Below are positions 6,635-13,852 of a stretch of DNA of 17,068 bases, piece after piece (the first letter of the stretch is position 1; the number at the start of each line of letters is the position of its first letter). The DNA is from JAAFIP01 sp043721235. Its GTDB lineage: Bacteria; Pseudomonadota; Gammaproteobacteria; Burkholderiales; Burkholderiaceae_C. Position numbers and translations under genes: made by a program. The notes below the pieces were generated by a model, which saw nothing but the letters and a program-made list of their open reading frames with translations, was not told the DNA's origin and searched no databases. The stretch covers positions 1 to 17,068 of the forward strand of contig JAYSRE010000259.1 of assembly GCA_043721235.1 (NCBI GenBank). The letters run 5' to 3'.

Positions 6635-7159
6635 ATGCTAAATTACGTTAAAAACCTTTCTCTCGCACGCGGTGCCGGTTGGATTGCACTGGCCTGTACA
6701 GGCATGCTGGCCTTTGGCATGTACTTGCAGCATGGGCTCGGTTTAGAACCCTGCCCGATGTGCATCGTGCAGCGTTACGCTCTTATTTTAGTAGCTGTCT
6801 TTGCAGCATTTGCTTGGGCGATAGGCCTAAAGTCTTCCAAAAAACAGGTGTCCAGCATGGTGCAAAAGGTATTTGCTGTGCTGGGGCTGCTGTTTGCCGG
6901 GGGCGGTGCTTTTGTGGCCGCGCGGCAAAGTTTTTTGCAGTGGTACCCACCAGAAATCTTGTCCTGCGGCCGTGACTTTTACGGCATGGTAGAGACATTC
7001 CCGCTCAAACGCGCCATTCCCATGATTTTCAAAGGCAGCGGCGATTGCACCAAAGTAGACTGGACCTTGCTAGGCGGCTCGATAGCCAACTGGTCGTTTG
7101 TGGCGTTTGTGGCAATCTGCTTGGCACTGCTGATTTTGCTGGTTAGCAAAGGGCGTTAG
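6635..7159 (+). CDS. dsbB: Disulfide bond formation protein DsbB
   Basis: Inner-membrane quinone reductase that reoxidises DsbA. The 174-residue protein has four membrane helices near 15-33, 46-65, 78-97 and 148-170. The first periplasmic pair is C40-C43 (EPCPMC) and the second pair is C111 (LSCGRDF) and C138 (GDCTKVDW). R47, next to the CxxC loop, matches the conserved quinone-site region. I prefer the Met at 6635; an in-frame Met at 6605 adds ten residues of poor composition. Residues 53-66, the second half of TM2 and the following loop, are encoded by a copy of the dispersed repeat found in three intergenic regions here, with 36 of 40 bases identical to copy 2. The frame stays open and hydrophobic through it. 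Confidence 0.93.
   Translation: MLNYVKNLSLARGAGWIALACTGMLAFGMYLQHGLGLEPCPMCIVQRYALILVAVFAAFAWAIGLKSSKKQVSSMVQKVFAVLGLLFAGGGAFVAARQSFLQWYPPEILSCGRDFYGMVETFPLKRAIPMIFKGSGDCTKVDWTLLGGSIANWSFVAFVAICLALLILLVSKGR
6792..6831 (+). repeat. Dispersed ~40-bp repeat, copy 3, inside dsbB
   Basis: Reads TAGCTGTCTTTGCAGCATTT then GCTTGGGCGATAGGCCTAAA. It is the same element as copies 1, 2 and 4, in frame within the coding sequence. It encodes V53 to K66 of DsbB (VAVFAAFAWAIGLK). Confidence 0.88.
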
Positions 7160-7174
7160 TAACTAGGTTTTGAT

Positions 7175-7190
7175 TCGGGCCATGGCCCGA
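7175..7190. terminator. Perfect 16-bp palindrome between convergent genes
   Basis: TCGGGCCATGGCCCGA is fully self-complementary and lies between the dsbB stop (7159, +) and the stop of the next gene (7203, -). It could act as a two-way terminator. A T-run (CTTTT) appears only about 10 nt later on the plus strand, and AATCA/AAAACC flanks the other side. Confidence 0.4.
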
Positions 7191-7202
7191 TGCTGCAGGC
7201 TT

Positions 7203-7778
7203 TTATGCCACCCACGCAAGCGGGTAGGTTCGGTACAGGCCCTCGGCGCTGTCTAGGCTGACACTTAGGTCGTCGTAGCTTGATTTAGGGTCTTCAGTTT
7301 GCTCAAGCACCGCAGCTGGGACATTGATGCCCTGGCGGATAAATTTGCCCCGTTCATCCTCCTGCACGGTGGTGGTGTATTTGTTGGATTGGCTGTCGCC
7401 GGTAGTATGCCTGCGGCCATCCCAGTAAATGCGCGACACTCTTACCGTAATGGTAACTTTTCGGCCCACAACAGCCGCTTTAGGCAAATGCCAAAACAGT
7501 TCAGCAGTTTCCCCAAGCCTTACCGGGCTAGGGCTTGACTGCATCACCACAGCGCCAAATTTAAGCTTGTCCAGCGTGCTGCGGTGCACATGCCACAGCG
7601 CGCCTGCTCCTATGATGGGCAAAAGCGGTTCGAACAAAACATCCTCAATGTCCCAGTCGCTGTCCCATTGCCATAATACCCAGCGTTTAAACAGCATGTA
7701 CAGGCCCCAGACTATGCAGCCGATGCCCATTAAGGTAAACAGGAGTACTTCTTGAGATCTTTCCGTCGATTTTTTCAT
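7203..7778 (-). CDS. Unrecognised membrane-anchored protein
   Basis: I do not recognise this 191-residue protein. It has a basic N-terminus (KKSTER) and a clear membrane helix at 11-30, then an acidic, Trp-rich linker (WQWDSDWDIEDV, 36-47) and a second hydrophobic stretch at 49-64. The remaining 120 residues look beta-rich, with alternating strands such as KVTITVRVSRIYW (107-119). No catalytic motif is evident. A soluble beta-sandwich domain anchored in the inner membrane is the most I can infer. It has its own AT-rich upstream region (7779-7917) with a possible promoter and lies downstream of the ankyrin gene on the same strand. The stretch around the ATG lacks a strong Shine-Dalgarno sequence apart from AGGATAAAGG. 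Confidence 0.65.
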   Translation of the reverse strand: MKKSTERSQEVLLFTLMGIGCIVWGLYMLFKRWVLWQWDSDWDIEDVLFEPLLPIIGAGALWHVHRSTLDKLKFGAVVMQSSPSPVRLGETAELFWHLPKAAVVGRKVTITVRVSRIYWDGRRHTTGDSQSNKYTTTVQEDERGKFIRQGINVPAAVLEQTEDPKSSYDDLSVSLDSAEGLYRTYPLAWVA

Positions 7779-7843
7779 GCCTTTATCCTAGTGGATGTGC
7801 GCTTGGGCGTAAAGATGTAGTTTCGCTGCTGAATGTATTTAAC

Positions 7844-7872
7844 TTAACATAATATACATCGTATAAAGTCAA
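7844..7872 (-). promoter_or_regulatory. Possible promoter with internal dyad
   Basis: On the minus strand TTGACT (7867-7872) is a good -35 box. TGTTAA (7844-7849) is a poor -10 at 17-bp spacing; TATGTT at 15 bp is an alternative. Between them TATAC-GAT-GTATA (7853-7865) is a perfect dyad that could be an operator. It would drive the gene starting at 7778. Confidence 0.4.
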
Positions 7873-7917
7873 TATGCGGTTCACACAATCCAGTTAATCA
7901 AGTTAAGCCAGCTTTGC

Positions 7918-8577
7918 TTACCATTTGCCCTTAGGCAGTTTAGCCCGCACAAAAGCGCTGATGATGTCGGCACTTTCGGCCAGCCCGGTTTGGTTGGCAA
8001 AGTCAATGGCACTTAGGCCAATTTTGTTTTTCAGCAGCGGGTCGGCGCCTTCTTCCAGCAGCAATTTGACGGCGCTGGGTGTGCCGTATTTGGCTGCCAT
8101 CATCAGCGGCGTGCTGCCATTGGGCGATTCTGCATCAATGTACGCGTGCTTTTCTAACAGCATGCCGATCAGCTCAACATTGCCTGAAGTTGCGGCGTAA
8201 TGCAGCGGTGCCCAACCGGTTTGGTTCACATCGGCGTCTTTGGCCAGCAAGGCAGCAGCCATGGCCACCTGGTTTTTCAGCACCGCCATCATCAGCGGCG
8301 TTTCACCCGCCGCATTGGCCATGTTGATATTGGTCTGCGGAATGTCAATCAGCACTTTGGCCACTTTGAGCGAAGCGTCCCGCAGCGCTAAAAACAGGCC
8401 GTGCTGCTTATCGGGGCTTAAGGTATTGGGGTCAAAGCCGCGCAGCATCAATGTGTAGATGGTGCTGGTGTCGTCGCGCTTGATAGCCACAAAGAAGTCT
8501 TCGTAGGATCCGGCTTTGGCTAAAGAAATATGAACCAAAACATAAAGATAAAGCACAAACTTAAAGTATTTTCTCAT
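7918..8577 (-). CDS. Exported ankyrin-repeat protein
   Basis: A 219-residue protein with a signal peptide (MRKYFKFVLYLYVLVHISLA, likely cleavage after AKA at 22), so it probably acts in the periplasm. Ankyrin repeats follow: degenerate ones at about 25-57 and 58-88, then clear repeats with GETPLMMAVLKNQ (91-103), GWAPLHYAATSGNVELIGML (121-140), GSTPLMMAAKYG (154-165) and IGLSAIDFANQTGLAES (186-202). It presumably binds a protein partner that cannot be identified here. I chose the Met at 8577 because it gives a proper signal peptide. The in-frame Met at 8628 lies inside a 26-bp palindrome and would add 17 residues before that signal. It is downstream of tatD on the same strand. Confidence 0.85.
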   Translation of the reverse strand: MRKYFKFVLYLYVLVHISLAKAGSYEDFFVAIKRDDTSTIYTLMLRGFDPNTLSPDKQHGLFLALRDASLKVAKVLIDIPQTNINMANAAGETPLMMAVLKNQVAMAAALLAKDADVNQTGWAPLHYAATSGNVELIGMLLEKHAYIDAESPNGSTPLMMAAKYGTPSAVKLLLEEGADPLLKNKIGLSAIDFANQTGLAESADIISAFVRAKLPKGKW

Positions 8578-8611
8578 GATTTTAATAGTTGAAAATTGCC
8601 ACAAAAATGCT

Positions 8612-8637
8612 GCCAACACCATGGCCATGGTGTTGGC
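8612..8637. terminator. Perfect 26-bp palindrome at the tatD 3' end
   Basis: GCCAACACCATGG is followed directly by its exact complement CCATGGTGTTGGC. The palindrome touches the tatD stop codon. On the minus strand a short T-run (ATTTTTG) follows a few bases later, so it may terminate or attenuate transcription between tatD and the ankyrin gene. Confidence 0.5.
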
Positions 8638-9452
8638 TAAGCTTGCACCACAGCACCAAAAAGCTGGTCAAAGTTCGCGCTGGTCGCGTGCGCGATAGTT
8701 TCGATATCCAGCCCTTTGAGCGCGGCCAGCTGCTGGGCCACGAGCGGTACATACGACGGGTTATTGGTCTTGCCGCGGTAAGGCATGGGGGCCAAATACG
8801 GGCTGTCGGTTTCAATCAAGCAGCGCTCCAGCGGCACATAAGCTGCCACTTCACGCAGCTGGGCAGCGGCTTTGAAGGTCAAAATGCCAGAAAACGAGAT
8901 GTAAAAACCCAGGTCAAGCGCCGCTTTGGCCACCGCCATGTTTTCGGTAAAGCAGTGGAACACACCGGTTAGAGGCGGGGCACCAGCGCCCTGCCCGCTG
9001 GTGGCTTCACGCAAAATGGCCAGCGTATCGTCAGATGCGCTGCGGGTGTGGACCACCAGCGGCAGCGCGGTGGCTTGCGCCGCACGAATATGGGTGCGAA
9101 AGCGCGCGCGCTGCCATTCCATGTCCAGCACTGTGCGGCCGCCTTTGCGCGTGTCCATTTGGTAGTAGTCCAGCCCGGTTTCGCCAATGGCGACCACTTT
9201 GGGGCGCTGTGAGCGCTGCACCAGGTCGTCAACTGTAGGTTCGTAAATCCCCTCGTTGTCGGGGTGTACGCCTACCGTGGACCAAAAGTTGTCGTAGCCG
9301 GTGGCCAGGGAGTGCACGTCGTCAAACTCCTCGATGGTGGTGCAGATGCACAGGGCGCGGGTAACTTGGGCAGCAGCCATAGCCTGTCTGATCTGCGGCA
9401 GCTGGCTGCGCAGTTCGGGGAAGTTGAGGTGGCAATGGGAGTCGGTGAACAT
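8637..9452 (-). CDS. tatD: TatD-family metal-dependent hydrolase (YcfH-type DNase)
   Basis: A 271-residue TIM-barrel metallohydrolase, cytoplasmic. Members show metal-dependent DNase or 3'-5' exonuclease activity, and some have D-aminoacyl-tRNA deacylase activity. The metal ligands expected for the family are present: H6 and H8 in TDSHCHLN, E91 in GETGLDYY, H135 in VVHTR, H166 in FHCF and D216 in ETDSPYLAP. The length is normal and the protein looks intact. It closes the mltG-tmk-holB-pilZ-tatD operon in many proteobacteria, but here it is cut off from pilZ by about 4.4 kb of accessory DNA. It would therefore need its own promoter in the segment above 9452; none is obvious. No strong Shine-Dalgarno sequence is visible. 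The ankyrin gene follows after a palindrome. Confidence 0.93.
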   Translation of the reverse strand: MFTDSHCHLNFPELRSQLPQIRQAMAAAQVTRALCICTTIEEFDDVHSLATGYDNFWSTVGVHPDNEGIYEPTVDDLVQRSQRPKVVAIGETGLDYYQMDTRKGGRTVLDMEWQRARFRTHIRAAQATALPLVVHTRSASDDTLAILREATSGQGAGAPPLTGVFHCFTENMAVAKAALDLGFYISFSGILTFKAAAQLREVAAYVPLERCLIETDSPYLAPMPYRGKTNNPSYVPLVAQQLAALKGLDIETIAHATSANFDQLFGAVVQA

Positions 9453-9588
9453 GGGCTGATTTGGTCTTGATGGTATTGATTTTAGTGATTACTTGGGGTG
9501 GCAGCTAGATACGGGTTGGGTGGGGCACGGGTTGGTTAGGGCTTTGCAGTTGCAGTTGCCGGGGAGGACGGGCTTGGTGGGTGCCGGG

Positions 9589-9659
9589 CGAGGGTGCGGC
9601 TGCAAATCGCCCTCATACTGGGCACACCAGAAATCGGTCGATGTACAACCGCACCCTCG
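9589..9659 (+). repeat. Hairpin element copy A (conserved core, copy-specific arms)
   Basis: Arms 9589-9609 and 9639-9659 are 21 nt each and pair with three mismatches. Between them the 29-nt core reads CCCTCATACTGG, a five-base tip, then CCAGAAATCGGT; CTGG/CCAG forms an inner hairpin. TGC (9583-9585) and GCA (9664-9666) flank the arms in near-complementary fashion. The right flank (GCAACCAA, then GTGCGCA and GTATTGA) matches that of copy B. The arms share a scaffold with copy B but differ at several positions, where both partners have changed together. Confidence 0.88.
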
Positions 9660-9702
9660 ACTCGCAACCAAAAAGGGTGCGCAACCTGTATTGAACCGAG
9701 AT

Positions 9703-9763
9703 TGTCCATTAGAAGCCACGGCCCATAGAGCGCCTCGAAATGGTGACCAATTTCTAACGGACA
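9703..9763. repeat. Short inverted-terminal-repeat unit, possibly MITE-like
   Basis: TGTCCATTAGAA (9703-9714) and TTCTAACGGACA (9752-9763) are inverted with 11 of 12 bases matching, bounding 61 bp. CCATTAGA is also directly repeated at 9706-9713 and 9764-9771. It holds CGGCCCATAGAG, a 12-mer that also occurs complemented in the arm of hairpin copy C. It could be a miniature element or an IS-end remnant. Confidence 0.45.
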
Positions 9764-9816
9764 CCATTAGATAAATCCTTTGTAATCATAGGCTTACGAC
9801 ACTCCAAGGAATTGGC

Positions 9817-10384
9817 ATGCAAGATTTTGAGAAATTCAAGCTCAAATTCAGCTCCAAAGAAGTTACCGCCTGAGGTGGCCTGGCTTTGCTCAAGAAGTTG
9901 CACGATGCCATGGATTTGAGCGCTGCCATGAAAGATTGGCAACTACCCCAGCCTGGCTCCAATCGGTGCTATGCACCGCAACAACTGATCGAGCAGATGA
10001 TTGTCAGCATCTGGTGCTGTGCCTGCCGTTTTCCCCATGCCGAGCTCACCCGGCTGGATACCACCTTGGTACGCATCTTTGGCTGGCCGCGCGCGGCAGG
10101 CCACAAAGCCATCGTGCGCTTGTTCCAGCGCTTTGATATTGAACACGCCAGCCGCGTGCAAAGCAGCAGCTACAGCTGGTTGTTTGGCAAACTAGCCTTG
10201 CCCAATATCACGCTAGTACAAGGGCTACAACCCCAAGCACCACGGGCGCAACAGCCACCACCCCTTGTTGGCCTTTGTTGCTGACTACCATTTGGTAGCC
10301 AATTTCTGGCTGCGCCCGGGCAAGGCGCATACCGCTAACAACGCCATCGCCTTCTTGGACGCGACGCTGGCTAACCTATACAAA
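9817..10384 (+). pseudogene. IS1380-type transposase remnant
   Basis: The N-terminal third of an IS1380-family DDE transposase, inactivated in several ways. It starts MQDFEKFKLKFSSKEVTA, then meets TGA where Trp is expected (before GGLALLKK). It resumes with LPQPGSNRCY, QLIEQMIVSIW and RIFGWPRAAGHKAIVRLFQR up to about 10216. A shift to another frame follows, with GYNPKHHGRNSHHPLLAFVA continuing into FWLRPGKAHTANNAIAFLDA. At the junction the conserved DxDST segment carrying a catalytic Asp is missing, probably deleted together with the frameshift. After about 10380 the similarity stops and the C-terminal half is absent. No terminal inverted repeats could be identified with confidence. The remnant marks the left side of the accessory block. 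Confidence 0.82.
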
Positions 10385-10482
10385 CATTTAATTTGTTGCG
10401 TTATTTTTCATTTGATTACATACTAACAAACGCATCTGATGAACAATATACCTTTAACTTAACTTAACTTGAATTCAAAACC

Positions 10483-12240
10483 ATGAACAGTCAAGATAAT
10501 ATTCTCAGCTCTACTGACAGAGAAAATATTGAACCAGTTAATCGTTCCGCTGAGTTGGTAAGTTTTGCAGCAGCTACATTTGCATTAACCGCTTGCGGCG
10601 GCAGCGATGATGTCTCGTCGACAGCACCAGTAACTGCTCCAGCGCCAGGGCCAGGGCCAGGGCCAGCGCCAGGGCCAGCGCCAGGGCCGGGGCCGGGGCC
10701 AGCGCCGCCGTTCACCATTGCAGAAGCGTCGCGCCTGGTTGCGCAAGGCGGCTTCGGTGCCAACCGCGCTGAGCTGGAGCGCGTTCGCAACCTAGGCAGC
10801 GCCGCCACTTGGATCAACGAGCAGCTTGCGATGCCTCGCACGCAATGCCACTTTGCATGGATGGACTAGACACACCCGCGCGCTGGGGATAATCGGCCAG
10901 GTGGTTCGCAGTTCTTTGTGGACTACTCGGTGTGGCGCAAGTTTCTGGGCAGCCCAGATCAGTTGCGTCAGCGGATGGTCTACGCACTCACCCAGATTCT
11001 TGTGGTGGGAATCAGCGGCATGACGGGTGTTAACCGCGGGTACAGCGTCACCGCTTACCTTGATGTGCTGGAGAATCATGCGTTTGGCAACTTCCGCGAT
11101 CTGCTAGAGGCGGTGACGCTATCGACCGCGATGGGCGGCTTCTTGTCCATCAAGGGCAGCGCCAAGACCGATGCTTCAGGGCGGCAGCCCGACGAAAACT
11201 ATGCGCGCGAGGTGATGCAGCTGTTCACCATCGGGCTGGTTCAGCTTAACGACGATGGCACTCCGAAGCTTCAAAACGGTGCTCCGGTGGATACCTACAA
11301 CGAGCTTGATGTCAGCGGCTTGGCCAGAGTCTTCACTGGCTGGGACTTTAATCGCAACACTCGAGAGGGCCGCTTGAATCCGATGGTTCTTAACGCCTCG
11401 CTGCACGAGACCCTCGAGAAGACCTTCCTAGGCATCACCATACCGGCCAACACGTCGGCCACGGAGAGTCTGAGCTTGGCACTGAATCGCCTGTTCAATC
11501 ACCCCAATGTCGGGCCCTTCATTGGCAAGCAACTGATTCAGCGCCTAGTCACCAGCAATCCCAGCCCAGCTTATGTGGGCCGCGTGACTGCGGCGTTCAA
11601 CAACAATGGTGCTGGCAAGCGCGGTGATCTTGCTGCGGTGCTCAAAGCCATATTGCTCGACACCGAAGCACGCAACACAAGCGCAGCCTTGGCTGACCCC
11701 AACGGCGGCAAGCTGCGCGAGCCCGTGCTGCGATTTACAGCGTGGGCCCGCGCCTGCAACGTAACTTCTCCCTCGGGTCTTTGGAACATAGAAAACACCG
11801 CCGATCCCGCTACGCGCCTGGGCCAGAGCCCGATGCGCTCGCCTTCAGTTTTTAACTTCTATAGGCCTGGATACTTACCGCCCAACACGGCCCTTGCCAC
11901 TGCTGGCAAAGTGGCACCCGAGTTCCAAATCACCACCGAGACCTCGGTAGCAGGCTATCTTAACTTCATGCAGTCGGCCATCGCCGATACGAATGGCTTG
12001 TTCGCATCAGACGCCAAAGCCGACTACGAACAATGGCTACCACTGGCCAACGACCCTGCTGCTCTTGCAGCTGAGGCCAACTTGCTGCTGGCTGCGAACC
12101 AGCTGGGCACCGCGCGGCAAACGCGTGTCCGCGACACCCTTGCAGCGATGCCTTCTGCCACGAGCGCCAACCAGTTGAGCCGCATACACGCCGCAATACT
12201 GCTGACCATGGCTGCGCCCGAATTTTTGGTCGCCAAGTAA
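10483..12240 (+). pseudogene. DUF1800 family protein interrupted by one amber codon
   Basis: The frame from 10483 to 12240 spans 585 codons and is broken only by TAG at 10867-10869 (codon 129). The N-terminal piece (128 aa) has a likely lipoprotein signal ending LTAC-GGSDD, a Pro/Gly/Ala repeat linker (about 51-75) and the start of the DUF1800 domain (EASRLVAQGGFGANRAELER). After the stop the same frame continues with DYSVWRKFLGSPDQLRQRMV, LPDENYARE-like QPDENYAREVMQLFTIGLVQ, and ends normally in APEFLVAK. A GTG at 10918 could allow translation of a 440-aa C-terminal piece. DUF1800 function is unknown; these proteins are typically exported and paired with DUF1501 proteins. The next gene starts 16 bp downstream. 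No strong Shine-Dalgarno sequence precedes the ATG. A sequencing error cannot be excluded. Confidence 0.8.
10636..10705 (+). repeat. Hexanucleotide low-complexity tract coding a Pro/Gly/Ala linker
   Basis: Repeats of CCAGGG, CCAGCG and CCGGGG encode alternating PG/PA residues between the lipid-anchor region and the DUF1800 domain. Such tracts can change length by slippage in whole codons. Confidence 0.8.
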
Positions 12241-12256
12241 TCGACTGGAGCACCCT

Positions 12257-13633
12257 ATGACATCCAATAACTCCCGCCGCGAATTCATCAAGCGCGCCTC
12301 AGCACTGTCGGCCATTGGTGCTGCCACGCCTTGGGCGCTTAACCTTGCGGCCATTGGCGAAGCCGCCGCGCAGTCCGCCCCCACCGACTACAAGGCCTTG
12401 GTTTGCATCTTCCTTTATGGTGGCAATGATCACGGCAACACCCTGGTGCCCTACGACCAAAGCGCATACGACAGTTATCGCTTGCTGCGCACTGGGCTGG
12501 CCACAGATCGCGCCCTGCTCACACCTACCCTGCTTGCGCCAGCCAGCGCGCTACCTAATTCGCGCCAATACGCGCTGTCCCCGGCGCTGTCGGCAATCAA
12601 GCCGATGTTCGATGCAGGTCGCATGGGTGTGTTGCTCAACGTCGGCCCGCTGATTCAGCCGACGACTTTGGCACAGTACACCGCACGCTCTGTGCCATTG
12701 CCACCCAAGCTGTTCTCGCACAACGACCAGCAATCTGTCTGGCAGGCAAGCAGTCCAGAAGGCGCGTCGTCTGGCTGGGGCGGACGCATGGGCGACTTGT
12801 TTGCCGCAGGAAATTCCCAGGCCACGTTTACTGCGGTCAGCGTGTCTGGGAATGCTGTTTATTTGTCGGGCAACAGCACGGCGCAATACCAGCTTTCGAC
12901 CAGTGGCTCGGTCGCCATCAACGGTATCGGTAATACGCTGTATGGATCAAGCGCCGCAGCGCAAACGCTACGCGAGTTCGTTACCAGCTCGACAAGCAGC
13001 AACAATTTCGAGCGCGAGTATGCACGCGTGGCCGAGCGCTCAATCGATGCCAACGTGAGCTTCACGAGCGCACTGGGCGGCCCGCCTGCAGTTGCCCCCG
13101 GCAATGGGCTGGATGCGCAGCTGAAAATGGTGGCGCGCATGATCTCTGCGCGCACCGCGTTCGGCGCCAAGCGGCAGGTCTTCTTCGTCAGCCTAGGCGG
13201 CTTTGACCACCACGACGACCTGCTTGAACTCCATCCGCAGTTGCTAGGTGAGGTGGGTGGTGCGATGGCGGCCTTTGACGCGGAGATGATTCAATTGGGC
13301 GTGTCAAACCAAGTCACAGCGTTCACAGCATCAGACTTTGGCCGCACCATGCGATCCAACGGCGACGGCTCGGATCACGGCTGGGGCAGCTATCACTTCA
13401 TCACTGGCGGCGCGGTCAATGGCCGCAGTTTCTTCGGTCAAGCGCCGACTTTAGGCGTCAACAGCCCCGACGACGCGGGCCAAGGCCGTATGTTGCCCAG
13501 CATGGCGGTTGATCAACTCGCCGCCACGCTTGCCACGTGGATGGGCGTAAGCGCGACGAACCTGAATGATGTGGTGCCCAATATCAAAGAATACAGCACC
13601 AAAAACTTGGGATTATTTAGACCAGGGCTTTAA
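12257..13633 (+). CDS. DUF1501 family protein with Tat signal
   Basis: A 458-residue exported protein of unknown function. The N-terminus carries a twin-arginine signal, SRREFIK (6-12), and a hydrophobic stretch to AAIGEAAAQ, with likely cleavage near residue 38. The DUF1501 hallmarks are present: ALVCIFLYGGNDHGNTLVPY (47-66) near the start of the mature protein, FSHNDQQSVWQ, SLGGFDHHDDLLELH, and FTASDFGRTMRSNGDGSDHG, followed by WGSYHFITGGAV. The family is distantly sulfatase/phosphatase-like, and His/Asp residues in these motifs may bind metal. GGAG lies 6 nt before the ATG, 16 bp after the DUF1800 stop, so the pair is an operon. The C-terminus reads NLGLFRPGL where the family often ends near NLGF, so the last few residues may come from adjoining sequence. 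Confidence 0.85.
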   Translation: MTSNNSRREFIKRASALSAIGAATPWALNLAAIGEAAAQSAPTDYKALVCIFLYGGNDHGNTLVPYDQSAYDSYRLLRTGLATDRALLTPTLLAPASALPNSRQYALSPALSAIKPMFDAGRMGVLLNVGPLIQPTTLAQYTARSVPLPPKLFSHNDQQSVWQASSPEGASSGWGGRMGDLFAAGNSQATFTAVSVSGNAVYLSGNSTAQYQLSTSGSVAINGIGNTLYGSSAAAQTLREFVTSSTSSNNFEREYARVAERSIDANVSFTSALGGPPAVAPGNGLDAQLKMVARMISARTAFGAKRQVFFVSLGGFDHHDDLLELHPQLLGEVGGAMAAFDAEMIQLGVSNQVTAFTASDFGRTMRSNGDGSDHGWGSYHFITGGAVNGRSFFGQAPTLGVNSPDDAGQGRMLPSMAVDQLAATLATWMGVSATNLNDVVPNIKEYSTKNLGLFRPGL

Positions 13634-13852
13634 CGTGCTGGATGACTTCACCCGCGAGATGCCTAAATTCTTACACTGCTGTCCGGTAATTTCCAAAGAT
13701 CCAAGGCGTTTTTGGCCTATCGCCCGAGGAAATGCTGCATAGTTAGCTATAAAATGTATAGTAAGTTGACCACAAAAAGTGCCCGCACAGAGTCCGCACA
13801 GAGACCACAATTAGGCTGCCCGAAATCGACCAAGACGGCGCTGCCCCACCAG
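13634..13852. other. Convergent gap at the right side of the insert
   Basis: It lies between the DUF1501 stop (+) and the pilZ stop (-). It holds inverted repeat copy 4 and a short tandem duplication, CCGCACAGAG at 13783-13792 and 13794-13803. TGTCCGGTAATTT (from 13680) resembles the termini of the unit at 9703-9763. No gene is supported, and one edge of the accessory block probably lies here. Confidence 0.55.
13711..13749 (-). repeat. Dispersed ~40-bp repeat, copy 4 (inverted)
   Basis: The complement reads TAGCTAACTATGCAGCATTT, then CCTCGGGCGATAGGCCAAA. It differs from copy 2 at only a few positions. It lies between the convergent DUF1501 and pilZ genes, in opposite orientation to the other three copies. 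Confidence 0.88.

Larger units (their letters stand above)
9453..9816. other. 364-bp intergenic segment holding a hairpin element
   Basis: No gene is supported here. It contains hairpin element A (9589-9659), a short inverted-repeat unit (9703-9763) and a G/T-rich stretch (9490-9580). Open frames crossing it on both strands are mirror products of the palindrome. It separates tatD from the transposase remnant and must contain any promoter now serving tatD. Confidence 0.7.

Noticed and set aside
9489..9774. Overlapping open frames on both strands around hairpin A
   Set aside because: The two translations mirror each other because of the palindrome; composition is unnatural and no start signals are present.
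10385..10482. Promoter for the DUF1800 gene
   Set aside because: The region is AT-rich with repeated TTAACTTAACTT, but no -35/-10 pair with acceptable match and spacing could be fixed.
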